Assembly: GCF_026283945.1 (NCBI RefSeq)
Contig: NZ_JAPDPC010000001.1
Span: forward strand, 1,426,001-1,490,000
Direction of reading: 5' to 3'
DNA length: 64,000 nucleotides
From: Dyella humicola
GTDB lineage: Bacteria > Pseudomonadota > Gammaproteobacteria > Xanthomonadales > Rhodanobacteraceae
In this document: piece by piece, positions 46,221 through 54,649 of the stretch
How the letters are laid out: each line of letters opens with the position of its first letter
How positions within the stretch are numbered: the first letter of the stretch is position 1
Notes under the pieces: model-generated
Database searches by the model: none
What the model saw: the letters and a program-made list of their open reading frames with translations, nothing else
Told to the model about the DNA's origin: nothing
Made by a program: the position numbers and the translations under genes

Positions 46221-47288
46221 TTACATGGATGAATTCAGCTGCGGATAGTCGTTATAGCCGCTCTCGCCGCTGCCATAAACCGTCGCCTCGTCGACTTCAT
46301 TGAGCGATGCATTGCAACGGAACCGTTCTACCAGATCGGGGTTCGCAATGAAGGCGCGCCCGAAAGCTGCCGCATCTGCCTCCCCGCGCTCTAGTGCCAT
46401 TTCCGCGCGTTCGCGGGTAAGGCCATCATTGACAATCAGTGCGCCTTTGAAGAGGCGACGAACATCTTTGCCAATCGACTTATCGCCATAGTCCGGGAAC
46501 TCACGGGCGAAGATGAACGCAATATTGCGGACGCTCAGCTGATCGGCCACGTAAGAGAAGAGCGCACGTGGATCGGAATCATGCATGGAGTGAGCGCTCG
46601 ACATTAGGTTGAGATGCACGCCGACCCGACCGGCAGGCCAGACCGTCAGTAGGGCGTCGATCGTCTCGAGAAGAAGACGAACTCGGTTTTCAATGGAGCC
46701 GCCATAACGATCGTTGCGTTTGTTTGAGCCATCGTGCAGAAATTGATCGAGCAGATATCCATTAGCCGCATGCAGTTCAACTCCATCGAAGCCCGCTCGC
46801 TTGGCATGGAGCGCCCCGACCCTGAAGTCATCCACGATCGTGGGTATCTCATTGGCCTCAAGTGCCCGCGGAATCGAAAAGGGACGCTTAGGCCGAAGCA
46901 TGCTGACGTGCCCCTCCGGTGCTATCGCGCTTGGCGCTACCGGCAGCCTTCCGTCCAGGTGGGACGGATCGGAGACGCGTCCTACGTGCCAAAGCTGAGA
47001 GACGATCAGTCCCCCCGAATCATGAACGGCGGCGGTCACGTTTCGCCAACCGGCAACCTGTTCTTCGGACCACAGGCCGGGGGTGTTGGGGTAGCCGACG
47101 CCTTGAGGCGTGATGGAGGTTGCCTCGGTAATGATCAATCCCGCACTGGCGCGTTGGGCGTAATGCTTCGCCTGCATCGCGCCAGGACTACGAGCATCAA
47201 ATGCACGCATGCGAGTAAGGGGTGCCATGACGATGCGGTTTTGCAGTGCCAGGTCACCGATTTGTAAGGGGTCAAATAGAGTGGGCAT
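46221..47288 (-). CDS. Old Yellow Enzyme-type alkene reductase
   Basis: FMN-dependent reductase of activated alkenes, 355 aa. Seen: MAPLTRMRA near the N-terminus, the substrate-binding region DGVELHAANGYLLDQFL, the RYGGSIENR block, and AFGRAFIANPDLVER near the C-terminus. In the beta-strand usually reading RLSP the protein has RVGVHLNL, a histidine for the common arginine, which occurs in some NemA-like members. ATG at 47288 taken for its alignment to family; ten codons upstream is another in-frame ATG. A DUF1330 gene and an SRPBCC gene lie upstream on the same strand. Confidence 0.87.
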   Translation of the reverse strand: MPTLFDPLQIGDLALQNRIVMAPLTRMRAFDARSPGAMQAKHYAQRASAGLIITEATSITPQGVGYPNTPGLWSEEQVAGWRNVTAAVHDSGGLIVSQLWHVGRVSDPSHLDGRLPVAPSAIAPEGHVSMLRPKRPFSIPRALEANEIPTIVDDFRVGALHAKRAGFDGVELHAANGYLLDQFLHDGSNKRNDRYGGSIENRVRLLLETIDALLTVWPAGRVGVHLNLMSSAHSMHDSDPRALFSYVADQLSVRNIAFIFAREFPDYGDKSIGKDVRRLFKGALIVNDGLTRERAEMALERGEADAAAFGRAFIANPDLVERFRCNASLNEVDEATVYGSGESGYNDYPQLNSSM

Positions 47289-47469
47289 GTGTTGAAACCA
47301 CTTAGTTAGATGTCGCAACGGAATGTCGGACGCCGAGGCCGCTGGAGCGGGCCTGATGAGGAGGCCGCCGGACGTCGCCAGAAGCCGCCCTCTGATGGGG
47401 ATCGACGCATCGGGAGGGGCGAGCGGCCAAGGAGGACTGTGGCGTCGTCGATCACGCGCAGAAGTTTTG

Positions 47470-47757
47470 TCAGATTCCGTCCACGATCACCAGGCTGCCG
47501 TTCGTACTCTTGAGCCTAAGGCCAAGTATTTTTTGGTAGGTGGCCGATTCGTAACAGCGTTCCGCCGATTCTCGTGACGGAAATTCAGCGATCACGGTGA
47601 CAGGATGCTGCCACTGACCATCGCGCACTGTCACCGTGCCACCAGCAGCGAGAAACTGACCGCCAAACGGCTCGGCCGCGTTTCCAACCTGCGCTCGATA
47701 CTCCGCGAACATCGCTTCATCGTGCACAGTCAACGTTGCAACCATGTAGGCTTTCAT
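47470..47757 (-). CDS. DUF1330-domain protein
   Basis: A 95-residue protein matching DUF1330 over its full length: KAYMVATLTVHDEAMFAEYRAQV, then FLAAGG and VIAEFPSRESAERCYESATYQ. The fold is a dimeric ferredoxin-like alpha/beta barrel; no activity is established. It lies between the SRPBCC-domain gene and the alkene reductase gene on the same strand. Confidence 0.85.
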   Translation of the reverse strand: MKAYMVATLTVHDEAMFAEYRAQVGNAAEPFGGQFLAAGGTVTVRDGQWQHPVTVIAEFPSRESAERCYESATYQKILGLRLKSTNGSLVIVDGI

Positions 47758-47829
47758 CTGGAATTCCTCTTAGAACTCAATTTGCTCACTGCAGACGTCC
47801 AGCGTGCGACGTGGTTAATCGACGCATCA

Positions 47830-48300
47830 CTAGGCTGTGCTCTCCGTAAGTTCGCCCGAGGCGTTTCGCGATTCGATGGCGATGACCGAGTTTTTGAAAG
47901 CCCTCTCAAGAACCCGCCTCCCGATGGTTCCGAGTACGAAACCGAGTATTCGGCCTTTGAAGTTCTTGCCCTTTCGAATGACGACCACATCGATATCTGT
48001 CGTCCCATTTGGTTGACGTGTGAAGGTGTAGGTGTGTCTCGATGTCTCGCCCCATACGTTGGAATCGGTCGTCGTTAGGACGACGCGCTTAAGATCGGAC
48101 CAGTCGTAGTGAAGACGTTCCCAGATTCCGCCCGAACCCTCCGTCACGTCGGCTTCCGTGTGGCCGCGGTGATGCACCTTGAGGTACTCGTCGGCGCTGT
48201 TGCCAAAAAGTTTCGAACGATTCGGTCCGAAATCGGTGAGTCCTTGTACGTATTGCTCTGGCGTCAAGGTGGTTTGCTGATGAAGGTAAATCGTGGACAT
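47830..48300 (-). CDS. SRPBCC-fold protein (polyketide cyclase-like)
   Basis: A 156-residue single-domain protein with the alternation expected of the START/SRPBCC fold: QQTTLTPEQYVQGLTDF, the VTEGSGGIWERLHYDWSDLKRVVLTTTDS strands, and a C-terminal long helix GRRVLERAFKNSVIAIESRNASG. The hydrophobic pocket could bind a lipid or aromatic ligand. ATG at 48300 with GGAG nearby. It stands between the DUF1330 and NmrA-type genes on the same strand. Confidence 0.7.
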   Translation of the reverse strand: MSTIYLHQQTTLTPEQYVQGLTDFGPNRSKLFGNSADEYLKVHHRGHTEADVTEGSGGIWERLHYDWSDLKRVVLTTTDSNVWGETSRHTYTFTRQPNGTTDIDVVVIRKGKNFKGRILGFVLGTIGRRVLERAFKNSVIAIESRNASGELTESTA

Positions 48301-48381
48301 GTCTTCTCCTTATTCCCCCGCCAATGGTTGACGATCAGAAGTTCGTGGTCTTACGCGTTTCCGACGCAGCCCGGCTTGTTG

Positions 48382-49272
48382 CTAGGTTTCGTTTCGAAAG
48401 ATCGCGATATTTTCGGCAAGCCATTGTTGAAGCGTTCTTGGAGGCTTGCCAGTCAACGCCTCGACGGTCGAGGTAGTCTCTTCAAGAGCGGAATCGCGAA
48501 ACATCTGGTCCAGTCCGACCAGCAAATCGGCGACCAGCGGCGCGAGGCCGTCAGCTAACAGCGCGGCGCGCTGTTCCTCGCGCGATTGATGTTTGTACGT
48601 GACCGTGTGGCCGAGCAGGATCGACAGGTGTTCTGCAATTTGCCGCATGGTCCACGCACGCGGCCCGGTCAGGTGATAAGCCCGCTGCGACTCCAAAGTG
48701 AAATCCTGGAGGAGCGCCACGCGTGCTGCGTCGGCGATGTCGCGCGTATCGATAAAGTTCACGCGTCCGTCGCCGGCGGCGCCCACCCAGGAGTCGGCGG
48801 CGATTTGACTTGCCGCTCGTTTGAGAATGTCGGCGAATGCCGAGGGCCGTAGGAGCGTCGACGCCACGGGCTGCTGAGCCAAGTGTGCTTCGATCTGCAT
48901 ATGCCAGGCAAAGGGATTGAGACGGGAGGCGGGCCCCAAGGCTGATAGTTTGACGATATGGCGTACGCCAACAGCGACTGCGCTGTCGATCAACGCGATC
49001 TCATTGGCGACTTGCTGTGGCGAGGTGCCGTGCGAAACGAACAGCCGATCGGCACCACGAAGTGCCTCCTGAAGCGTATGCGGCTTATCGAAATTGATCG
49101 CGGCGAGGTTGGTGTCTTTGGGCGGTTGAGCCGCGTCGGGCCGCCGGGTCAGCACGACGATGTCGACCGGATCGGAAGCGAGGAGGCCGGTCAGCGCCGA
49201 GCCGACGCGCCCCGTCGCGCCCGCTATGGCGATACGCGGCCTGCGCGGTAGCCGTTGAATGCTCTTGGACAT
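48382..49272 (-). CDS. NmrA-like NAD(P)-binding protein
   Basis: A 296-residue NmrA-family protein. Dinucleotide loop RIAIAGATGRVGSALTGLL at the start, then VVLTRRPDAA, and HIVKLSALGPASRL and LLRPSAFADILKR further on. The ATG at 49272 follows an upstream ATG by five codons; both would begin near the conserved loop. Divergent from a TetR gene whose two operators lie in the 80-bp gap; the downstream order NmrA, SRPBCC, DUF1330, alkene reductase suggests one TetR-controlled redox set. Confidence 0.82.
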   Translation of the reverse strand: MSKSIQRLPRRPRIAIAGATGRVGSALTGLLASDPVDIVVLTRRPDAAQPPKDTNLAAINFDKPHTLQEALRGADRLFVSHGTSPQQVANEIALIDSAVAVGVRHIVKLSALGPASRLNPFAWHMQIEAHLAQQPVASTLLRPSAFADILKRAASQIAADSWVGAAGDGRVNFIDTRDIADAARVALLQDFTLESQRAYHLTGPRAWTMRQIAEHLSILLGHTVTYKHQSREEQRAALLADGLAPLVADLLVGLDQMFRDSALEETTSTVEALTGKPPRTLQQWLAENIAIFRNET

Positions 49273-49293
49273 GCCTAAGTCCTCCATGTATCA

Positions 49294-49333
49294 TGGAATG
49301 GTCGTTCCAAGATAATGTGGAACGATCGGTCCA
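49294..49333. promoter_or_regulatory. Two tandem 16-bp operators for the adjacent TetR protein
   Basis: TGGAATGGTCGTTCCA (49294-49309) and TGGAACGATCGGTCCA (49318-49333) are near-palindromes with centres 24 bp apart, in the gap between the divergent NmrA-type and TetR genes. They fit TGGAAYGRTCGKTCCA. Position and symmetry support operator function. Confidence 0.7.
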
Positions 49334-49352
49334 GGATGTCAAGGGAGGCGTC

Positions 49353-50009
49353 ATGAGCGGCAAGCCACAATTTGATGAAGCTACCGTGATCGCTGCGGCC
49401 ATTGAGGTTTTCTGGCGTCACGGCTATGCCGCCGCTGCCATCAGCGACCTGACGGAGGCCACGGGCTTATCGCGCTCCAGCCTCTACCAGCGATTTCGCG
49501 ACAAAGATGGGCTGTTCCAGGAGGCTCTCGCGACCTACACGCAGCGAGTCCTGCGGCGCATGAACTCCGCCGACGCAGATACCGCTCGCGGGCGAATGAA
49601 GGCGCTGCTCCGTGCGTTCTTGCCAGACGGATCCGGTCGACCCGCCGGCTGCCTGATCGGACGCAGTTGTGCCGAAATTTCATCGCTTTCCGGAGAAGGG
49701 CAGGCTGCCGCACTGGCGGGGGCGACACGTCAGCGTGAGATCTTTGAGGGCCTTCTGCGCGAAGGCGTGGCGGCGGGTGAGTTGGCTGAAGATGTCGATA
49801 TCGATGCCATGGCATGGCACTACCTCGGGGTGCTGCAGGCCGTATTGAACTCCCCGCAAGCCGGTGCTGATCCGCGCATGCTCGATCGCATGATCGATGT
49901 CGCCATGGCGGTTTGGCCTAGCGCCCCCCAAAAGGGCTCTATGTCAAAAAATCAAAGAAAGCGCGCAGCTTCAACGGTCCGTGGCGCTGGTGCGGGTAAA
50001 GAACGGTGA
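49353..50009 (+). CDS. TetR/AcrR-family transcriptional regulator
   Basis: A 218-residue TetR-type repressor: helix-turn-helix in residues 10-55 (AAIEVFWRHGYAAAAISDLTEATGLSRSSLYQRFRDKDGLF), then a ligand domain. The C-terminal 30 residues are basic and low in complexity. The ATG at 49353 has GGGAGG five bases upstream and places the gene just after its two operators, so an earlier in-frame ATG at 49293 is rejected. Divergent from the NmrA-type gene set. Confidence 0.87.
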   Translation: MSGKPQFDEATVIAAAIEVFWRHGYAAAAISDLTEATGLSRSSLYQRFRDKDGLFQEALATYTQRVLRRMNSADADTARGRMKALLRAFLPDGSGRPAGCLIGRSCAEISSLSGEGQAAALAGATRQREIFEGLLREGVAAGELAEDVDIDAMAWHYLGVLQAVLNSPQAGADPRMLDRMIDVAMAVWPSAPQKGSMSKNQRKRAASTVRGAGAGKER

Positions 50010-50151
50010 CTGGCATTGTTGACTGCTTGTATGGCTCAAGCCTTGGCTTGATAGCGGTAGGCCCCCGCTTTCGTAGACGGTTGCGACCTTAACCGGTTCA
50101 CACCTTGGTGTTGTATCGACTACGAACTCCAAAGTTCGATTCCTAGGCGTT

Positions 50152-50474
50152 CTCCAAAGGTTGTCATTTGCTTACAAACTTTGGAGTGGGCATGACACCA
50201 AAGTGCGTGCAGTTTTGAAAAGCAAAGTCGGTGCAAGTTGCCACGTGTCCGTACCGACTTTGCTTGGCCGCTGACGGCAAAGTGTGTGCATGTCCGATTG
50301 GAACAATCACTTCGGTCTTACCAGTTCGTTCCAGTCCGGTCTTTTGACAAGCAAAGTATGTGCAGGGAACGTCTCGGGTCACGCCGGCTTTCGACCGGAG
50401 ACACGTTCGATTGGCGCAGCCCGTGAATCGAAGAGTGACGTTTCGCGTGCGATAAGCGCGCGTTATCGCGGGTA
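50152..50474. repeat. Intergenic repeat element, copy C (CAAAG subfamily, most complete)
   Basis: Left hairpin CTCCAAA (50152-50158) with TTTGGAG (50180-50186). Motif CAAAGTNNGTGCA at 50199, 50223, 50278 and 50352, inverted at 50251-50262. The right end CGCGTTATCGCGGGTA closes at 50474. About 323 bp. A further perfect 11-bp pair, ACTCCAAAGTT at about 50125 against AAACTTTGGAGT, extends the symmetry left of the element. No gene in 50010-50564. Confidence 0.85.
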
Positions 50475-50564
50475 AAGTGCGCTCCTGCCAGTCGGGCTCG
50501 GACGGGTGTCCGAGCAATCTAAATGCTTATCATCGGTCGTTCATGTGGCGCCATTGGGTGATTT

Positions 50565-51347
50565 TCAGGCGCGTACGTCTGTCGGATTGGCCGTGCTTGA
50601 CACTCCCGAGAGAAACGCTCGGTTGAATTCAGTGACGAACGCCATCTCGCCAGGGCCGGGGCGGGAGCGAAGTACGTTCGCCCGTTCAACCAAAATCTCA
50701 TCGGCATCGGTGGCCAACACGGCCATCGTCTCTTCGATGAAGGGTTTTAGCGGCATCGCGCGCGGCTCTTCATTGCTGTTCAGCAGATCCGTCTGAACCC
50801 ACGGCGGCGCAATTTCGAGCACCCGCACGCCGCTATTTCTAAGCATGAAGCGCTGCGACATGGCAAAAGAGTGCATGGCGGCCTTTGTGGCGGAGTAGAC
50901 GGCCGCCGGTGCCAGCGGAACGAAGCCAAGCACGGATGTGACGTACATGATAACGGCATCCTTCTTGGTCTTCAGGTGTTCGACGAAGGCGGATGTCAGG
51001 CGCATTGGACCAAGAAGGTTGGTCGACAGGATATCGAGCATCTGTGCGTCGTCCAGCACCGCAGCAGCGTCGTCGATCTGCATGATGCCGGCATTATTGA
51101 TGACCACGTTGATGTCGGGAAAACGCGTGATTGCCTCCTTGGCTGCCGACTGGATGCCATCGGCGGTGCTGACGTCCAGAACAAGGGAGACCATGCCCGG
51201 ATTGGCTTGAACGACGGCTTCAAGAAGCGCCTTCCGGCGGCTAGCAATGATCACTGTGTTGCCTGCCTGGTGCAGAGCTTCGGCCAATGCCCGCCCGATG
51301 CCAGAGGCGCCGCCGGTGATGAAAATGGTGTTTCCGTTGGTTTTCAT
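50565..51347 (-). CDS. Short-chain dehydrogenase/reductase (DltE/YdfG-like)
   Basis: Classical SDR of 260 aa. Cofactor loop TGGASGIGRALAEAL, then INNAGIMQID at about 85, and the catalytic YxxxK in AAVYSATKAAMHSF near residue 153. The stop lies about 90 bp from repeat element C. A GlxA-type regulator gene lies 82 bp upstream on the same strand and may control it. Substrate unknown. Confidence 0.85.
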   Translation of the reverse strand: MKTNGNTIFITGGASGIGRALAEALHQAGNTVIIASRRKALLEAVVQANPGMVSLVLDVSTADGIQSAAKEAITRFPDINVVINNAGIMQIDDAAAVLDDAQMLDILSTNLLGPMRLTSAFVEHLKTKKDAVIMYVTSVLGFVPLAPAAVYSATKAAMHSFAMSQRFMLRNSGVRVLEIAPPWVQTDLLNSNEEPRAMPLKPFIEETMAVLATDADEILVERANVLRSRPGPGEMAFVTEFNRAFLSGVSSTANPTDVRA

Positions 51348-51428
51348 GGGATTTTCCAGGGCCTGATTTGAGGGAGGTTTGGTGGTTGTTGGTGAATGGC
51401 GGTGCCGCCTCGCGCTGATGCGAGCTAC

Positions 51429-52424
51429 CTAGGCAGCGACGCGTGCGTTGCGCCGCATAACCTGCGGTGGTTGGGCAAAGGCACGAAGAAAGGCGCGGCG
51501 CATGCGTTGCGGATCGATGAATCCCGTCTGCGCGGCTACTTCGTCAATGGTGTGACGGGTTTGTTCCACCATGATCCTGGCCGCTTCAAGGCGGAGATTT
51601 TCGACGGCTTTGGCAGGCGACTGCCCAGTCTCAGATCGAAAGGCGCGGCTGAATTGTCTTGGACTGAGGTGCGCCACCTCTGCTAGGTCTTCCACCGTCA
51701 AAGGCATAGAAAGGTTTCGCCGTGCGTATGTGAGAGCACTCTGGATGCGGTCCGACTTGGCATCCATTTCCAGCAACGTCGAGTGTTGTGACTGGCCGCC
51801 TGCACGCCGATGATAGACCACCAGGTTCTGCGCGACCCTTCGAGCGAAATCGGCACCAAAGTCTTCCTCAATCAACGCGAGCGCCAGATCCACGCCTGCG
51901 CTCATGCCGGCCGACGTGGATAGAGCGCCGTCAATGATGAAGATGCGATCTTCTTCCACGCGCGCCTTGGGGAACTGCTTCTGCAACTTGTGCGCATGGA
52001 ACCAGTGCGTTGTCACGCGATGTCCATCGAGCAACCCAGCCTCACCAAGGATGAAGGCGCCGGAGCAGACCGAAGCGACTCGGCGTGACTGGCTTGATGC
52101 CTCAACAATCTGCGTAAGAAGGCCAGGGCTGGCCGCGTCTGGAACCATCTTTCCTACGACCACCATGGTGTCCAGTAGCTGTCCGGATAGCGAATTGGTT
52201 GCCATTGAGCCGCCCATTGAGTTGGTCACTTGTCCACCATGTTCGGACAGTGCGCGAATGTCATACAGCGAATCGTCCGCAATGACGTTGGCAAGTTCGA
52301 AGGCGGACGCTGCCGCCATCCACATGACCTGAAAATGATCAGGAAGGACAAAGCCCACGGTTCGCGTGATGCGCGATTCCGCCAGGGCGGAGAAAGGGCT
52401 ATTTGATCTGATAGCAGTTCTCAT
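51429..52424 (-). CDS. GlxA/AraC-family regulator with DJ-1/PfpI domain
   Basis: A 331-residue regulator. Residues 15-195 form a DJ-1/PfpI-like domain with the nucleophile-elbow cysteine in VASVCSGAFILGEAGLL, and the C-terminal 100 residues form a double AraC-type helix-turn-helix (LTVEDLAEVAHLSPRQFSRAFRSETGQSPAKAVENLRLE). The ATG at 52424 was preferred to one 20 codons upstream. A perfect 15-bp palindrome and a 9-bp inverted repeat lie 90-150 bp upstream. It precedes the SDR gene on the same strand. Confidence 0.87.
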   Translation of the reverse strand: MRTAIRSNSPFSALAESRITRTVGFVLPDHFQVMWMAAASAFELANVIADDSLYDIRALSEHGGQVTNSMGGSMATNSLSGQLLDTMVVVGKMVPDAASPGLLTQIVEASSQSRRVASVCSGAFILGEAGLLDGHRVTTHWFHAHKLQKQFPKARVEEDRIFIIDGALSTSAGMSAGVDLALALIEEDFGADFARRVAQNLVVYHRRAGGQSQHSTLLEMDAKSDRIQSALTYARRNLSMPLTVEDLAEVAHLSPRQFSRAFRSETGQSPAKAVENLRLEAARIMVEQTRHTIDEVAAQTGFIDPQRMRRAFLRAFAQPPQVMRRNARVAA

Positions 52425-52511
52425 GCGAATCGTCCCACGATGTCGCTCGTTTTCGGGCGGGGAAAAGTAAAGGCGAATTTCCATTCGACGGGCGCGATGC
52501 TAGACCTGCGG

Positions 52512-52576
52512 GTCAATGGCCGAAATGTCGCAAAACCGCCTTTTTGAGCCATTGACAATTTCTATCGAATCGATAG
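52512..52576. promoter_or_regulatory. Inverted repeat and 15-bp palindrome upstream of the GlxA-type gene
   Basis: GTCAATGGC (52512-52520) pairs perfectly with GCCATTGAC (52548-52556), loop of 27 bp. Next, CTATCGAATCGATAG (52562-52576) is a perfect palindrome. Either could be an operator for the GlxA-type gene (start 52424) or the terminator of the bufferin operon (stop 52698). No run of T follows the palindrome on the bufferin-coding strand. Confidence 0.5.
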
Positions 52577-52697
52577 TTGAAATAAATTGACGCAGTGCTG
52601 CGTTGGCCTGACCTTGGCTAGTCGTGGAATCGCTCTGCCTATGGCCTCGCGCCAAAGCTGGCACTTTCGACGCACGGGCTCACTCGCCGTGGAACAT

Positions 52698-53438
52698 TCA
52701 GATTGCGCAATGCACAACGCCTGACTGCACCCAGTTGGCAAGAAATTCGCCCGAGCGCCGCACGCCACTGTCTTCGCCAAGATGATCGACGAGCGCGGAA
52801 CACAGTTCGACGAAGCGGTTGTCGTCATGGAGAACACGCAGGGCCGCGTGTTCAATCGCATCCAGCTGCCTGAGTTGGCACACAAAGCCTTTGCGCCAGG
52901 TAATCAGGCCGCCGACTACAGGAAGCATCTCACTTTCCGGCAGGCATTCACCCGCGAGCCATGCATGCCACAACTCGGCGGCGTTGGTCGTGGCCTCGAT
53001 CTGTCGCAGGCTTGGCGTGAGGTAGAGTCGAGCATTGTCCCAATTCAGTTCGCTGAGTATGCGGGTCGATGGGACGTCCGCATCTGGCGCGACGAAAGAC
53101 TCAGCCAGCGACCATTCGATCCAGGAAAATTCCTGTATGTCAGGGCTATGCGGGTAACGCTCCTGCAATGTCGCATTGAAGTCCGCACCATAGGCGTCAA
53201 GTGTCCAAGCCTTCGGTGGGTGCCTGTTGACATGCTGTATGGCCGCTTGCACGAATTCGTCATGGCCGAGCCAGTAGTCAAGCATGGGGTAACTTGCTTC
53301 CAGGCAACGCACAAGTTGTGCTCGATAGTTGTTCTGGTACACCCCGTATCCCGGCGCTTTCTGTGCATCGGTTTCTTGGCCATTGGTCGACCGAGTCACC
53401 CAGGTGCGCATCCTTTGCTGTATGGATAGGAGGTTCAT
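52698..53438 (-). CDS. bufC: BufC-like partner protein of an MNIO enzyme (DUF2063)
   Basis: A 246-residue protein with the N-terminal DUF2063 domain (QNNYRAQLVRCLEASYPMLDYWLGHDEFVQAAIQH), followed by a variable C-terminal domain. In MNIO RiPP systems such proteins bring the precursor peptide to the enzyme. Start overlaps the MNIO stop as ATGA, so translation is coupled. It is the last gene of the bufferin operon. Several cysteines are present, with no clear metal site. Confidence 0.8.
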   Translation of the reverse strand: MNLLSIQQRMRTWVTRSTNGQETDAQKAPGYGVYQNNYRAQLVRCLEASYPMLDYWLGHDEFVQAAIQHVNRHPPKAWTLDAYGADFNATLQERYPHSPDIQEFSWIEWSLAESFVAPDADVPSTRILSELNWDNARLYLTPSLRQIEATTNAAELWHAWLAGECLPESEMLPVVGGLITWRKGFVCQLRQLDAIEHAALRVLHDDNRFVELCSALVDHLGEDSGVRRSGEFLANWVQSGVVHCAI

Positions 53439-54280
53439 GCCGCCTCCGGCATCTGACGCGGGTCCCGAGCAATGTCGCGCGCGATATCCAGCTCGCTGAG
53501 CAGTGTCACAAGCGATGGAATGTCGTCATCGCGTTCGATCATCGTGGCGACCGGTCCGAGCATCGATACTGCATTTTGATAAAGTTCCCATACGGCTCCG
53601 CACACAGGATTGTCATGCGTGTCAATGAGGAGCTCGTTGACCCTTGTGTGGCCTGCAAGATGGATCTGGCGGACGCGGTCCGCTGGAAGGCCACGCATGA
53701 AGGTGCCCGCGTCTAGCCCGAGATTTTGCGAAGTGACGTATAAGTTGTTCACGTCAAGCAAGAGGCCGCATCCCGTGCGGCGAGTCATGTCCGAAAGAAA
53801 TTCCCATTCCCCCATGTCCTGTTGGTCGTAACGAAGATAGACAGACGGATTCTCGAGAAGCATCGCTCGGCCGAGCGCCTCCTGCGCCATATCGATATGA
53901 CGGCACACGATATTCAACGCCTCAACCGTGTAAGGCAGCGGGAGGAGATCATGCGAATTGAAGCTGCCTATTCGCGACCAGCTCACGTGGTCGGAGACGA
54001 AAAGTGGTTCGATGTCGTCGACCAGTGCGCGCAAGCGGCGTAGATAGCCCTGGTCAAGGCCGTCGGCCGAACCGATGGACATCGATACCCCGTGCAAGGC
54101 GACGGGGTGGCGCTCGCGCACTTGGCGCAGGATATGGCGTGGCTGGCCGCCGTCTACCATGAAGTTTTCCGAGATTACCTCTACGAAATCCACTGGCACA
54201 GGGGTGTCGAGAAAGTCTCGGTAGTGCTCCTTACGCAGGCCGAGGCCAAAGCCGGCGAATGTCGGGGGTGGCGCGAACAT
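53435..54280 (-). CDS. bufB: MNIO (DUF692) non-heme iron enzyme, BufB-type
   Basis: Multinuclear non-heme iron-dependent oxidative enzyme, TIM-barrel, 281 aa. Family metal-ligand segments are all present: FVEVISENF (E38), LHGVSMSIGS (H63), SDHVSW (D97, H98), LENPS (E143), DVNNLY (D176), IHLAGH (H207, H211), DTHD (D220, H222) and ERDDDIP (E249). In described bufferin systems it converts cysteines of the precursor into thiooxazoles; here the exact product is inferred. It lies 57 bp after the BufA2-like precursor gene and overlaps bufC by 4 bp. Confidence 0.9.
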   Translation of the reverse strand: MFAPPPTFAGFGLGLRKEHYRDFLDTPVPVDFVEVISENFMVDGGQPRHILRQVRERHPVALHGVSMSIGSADGLDQGYLRRLRALVDDIEPLFVSDHVSWSRIGSFNSHDLLPLPYTVEALNIVCRHIDMAQEALGRAMLLENPSVYLRYDQQDMGEWEFLSDMTRRTGCGLLLDVNNLYVTSQNLGLDAGTFMRGLPADRVRQIHLAGHTRVNELLIDTHDNPVCGAVWELYQNAVSMLGPVATMIERDDDIPSLVTLLSELDIARDIARDPRQMPEAA

Positions 54281-54337
54281 GTCGTTTGCTCCGGTCGAGA
54301 AGAAAGGCGGGCCCGCGGTGCAGGGCCCGCGAAGACA

Positions 54338-54604
54338 TCATTTCGGTTCGGTGAGCGTGCCGCCTTCTTTCAGGCATCCGCTCTTTGTTTTCACGACGAC
54401 GCCCTGACCCTTACAGTTGTTGAGGCCCTTGCAGTCATTCTTGGCGGTGGCGCAGAGGCTCTGACCCTTGCAACTGTTGATGCCGTAGCAACGGACCGGC
54501 TCTTCCTTCGCACCGGGCTTGTCATCGGCGTGGACGGGAGCGACCGAAGCAATGGCCAGCGCGACGAGCGCGGCAGCGGAGGCGAGACTGGGACGCGATT
54601 TCAT
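54338..54604 (-). CDS. bufA2: BufA2-like bufferin precursor
   Basis: An 88-residue precursor with a signal peptide (hydrophobic AAALVALAIASVAPVHA, cleavage after VHA at about residue 26), then six cysteines at C39, C45, C51, C58, C64 and C77. Two similar blocks are seen, CYGINSCKG (39-47) and CKGLNNCKG (58-66), and both match the CxGxNxCKG pattern of BufA2-type proteins. It lies directly upstream of the MNIO gene. The mature protein is expected in the periplasm, where bufferins of this class bind copper. Function here is by family; symbol tentative. Confidence 0.8.
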   Translation of the reverse strand: MKSRPSLASAAALVALAIASVAPVHADDKPGAKEEPVRCYGINSCKGQSLCATAKNDCKGLNNCKGQGVVVKTKSGCLKEGGTLTEPK

Positions 54605-54649
54605 GGCAGTACTCCTTGGAGATGTCCGGGGTGGACGGTGGGTGAACGG

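Noticed and set aside
50125-50160. tRNA-like T-arm string GTTCGATTCC
   Set aside because: Flanking bases do not pair as a T stem, and no acceptor, D or anticodon arms could be drawn.
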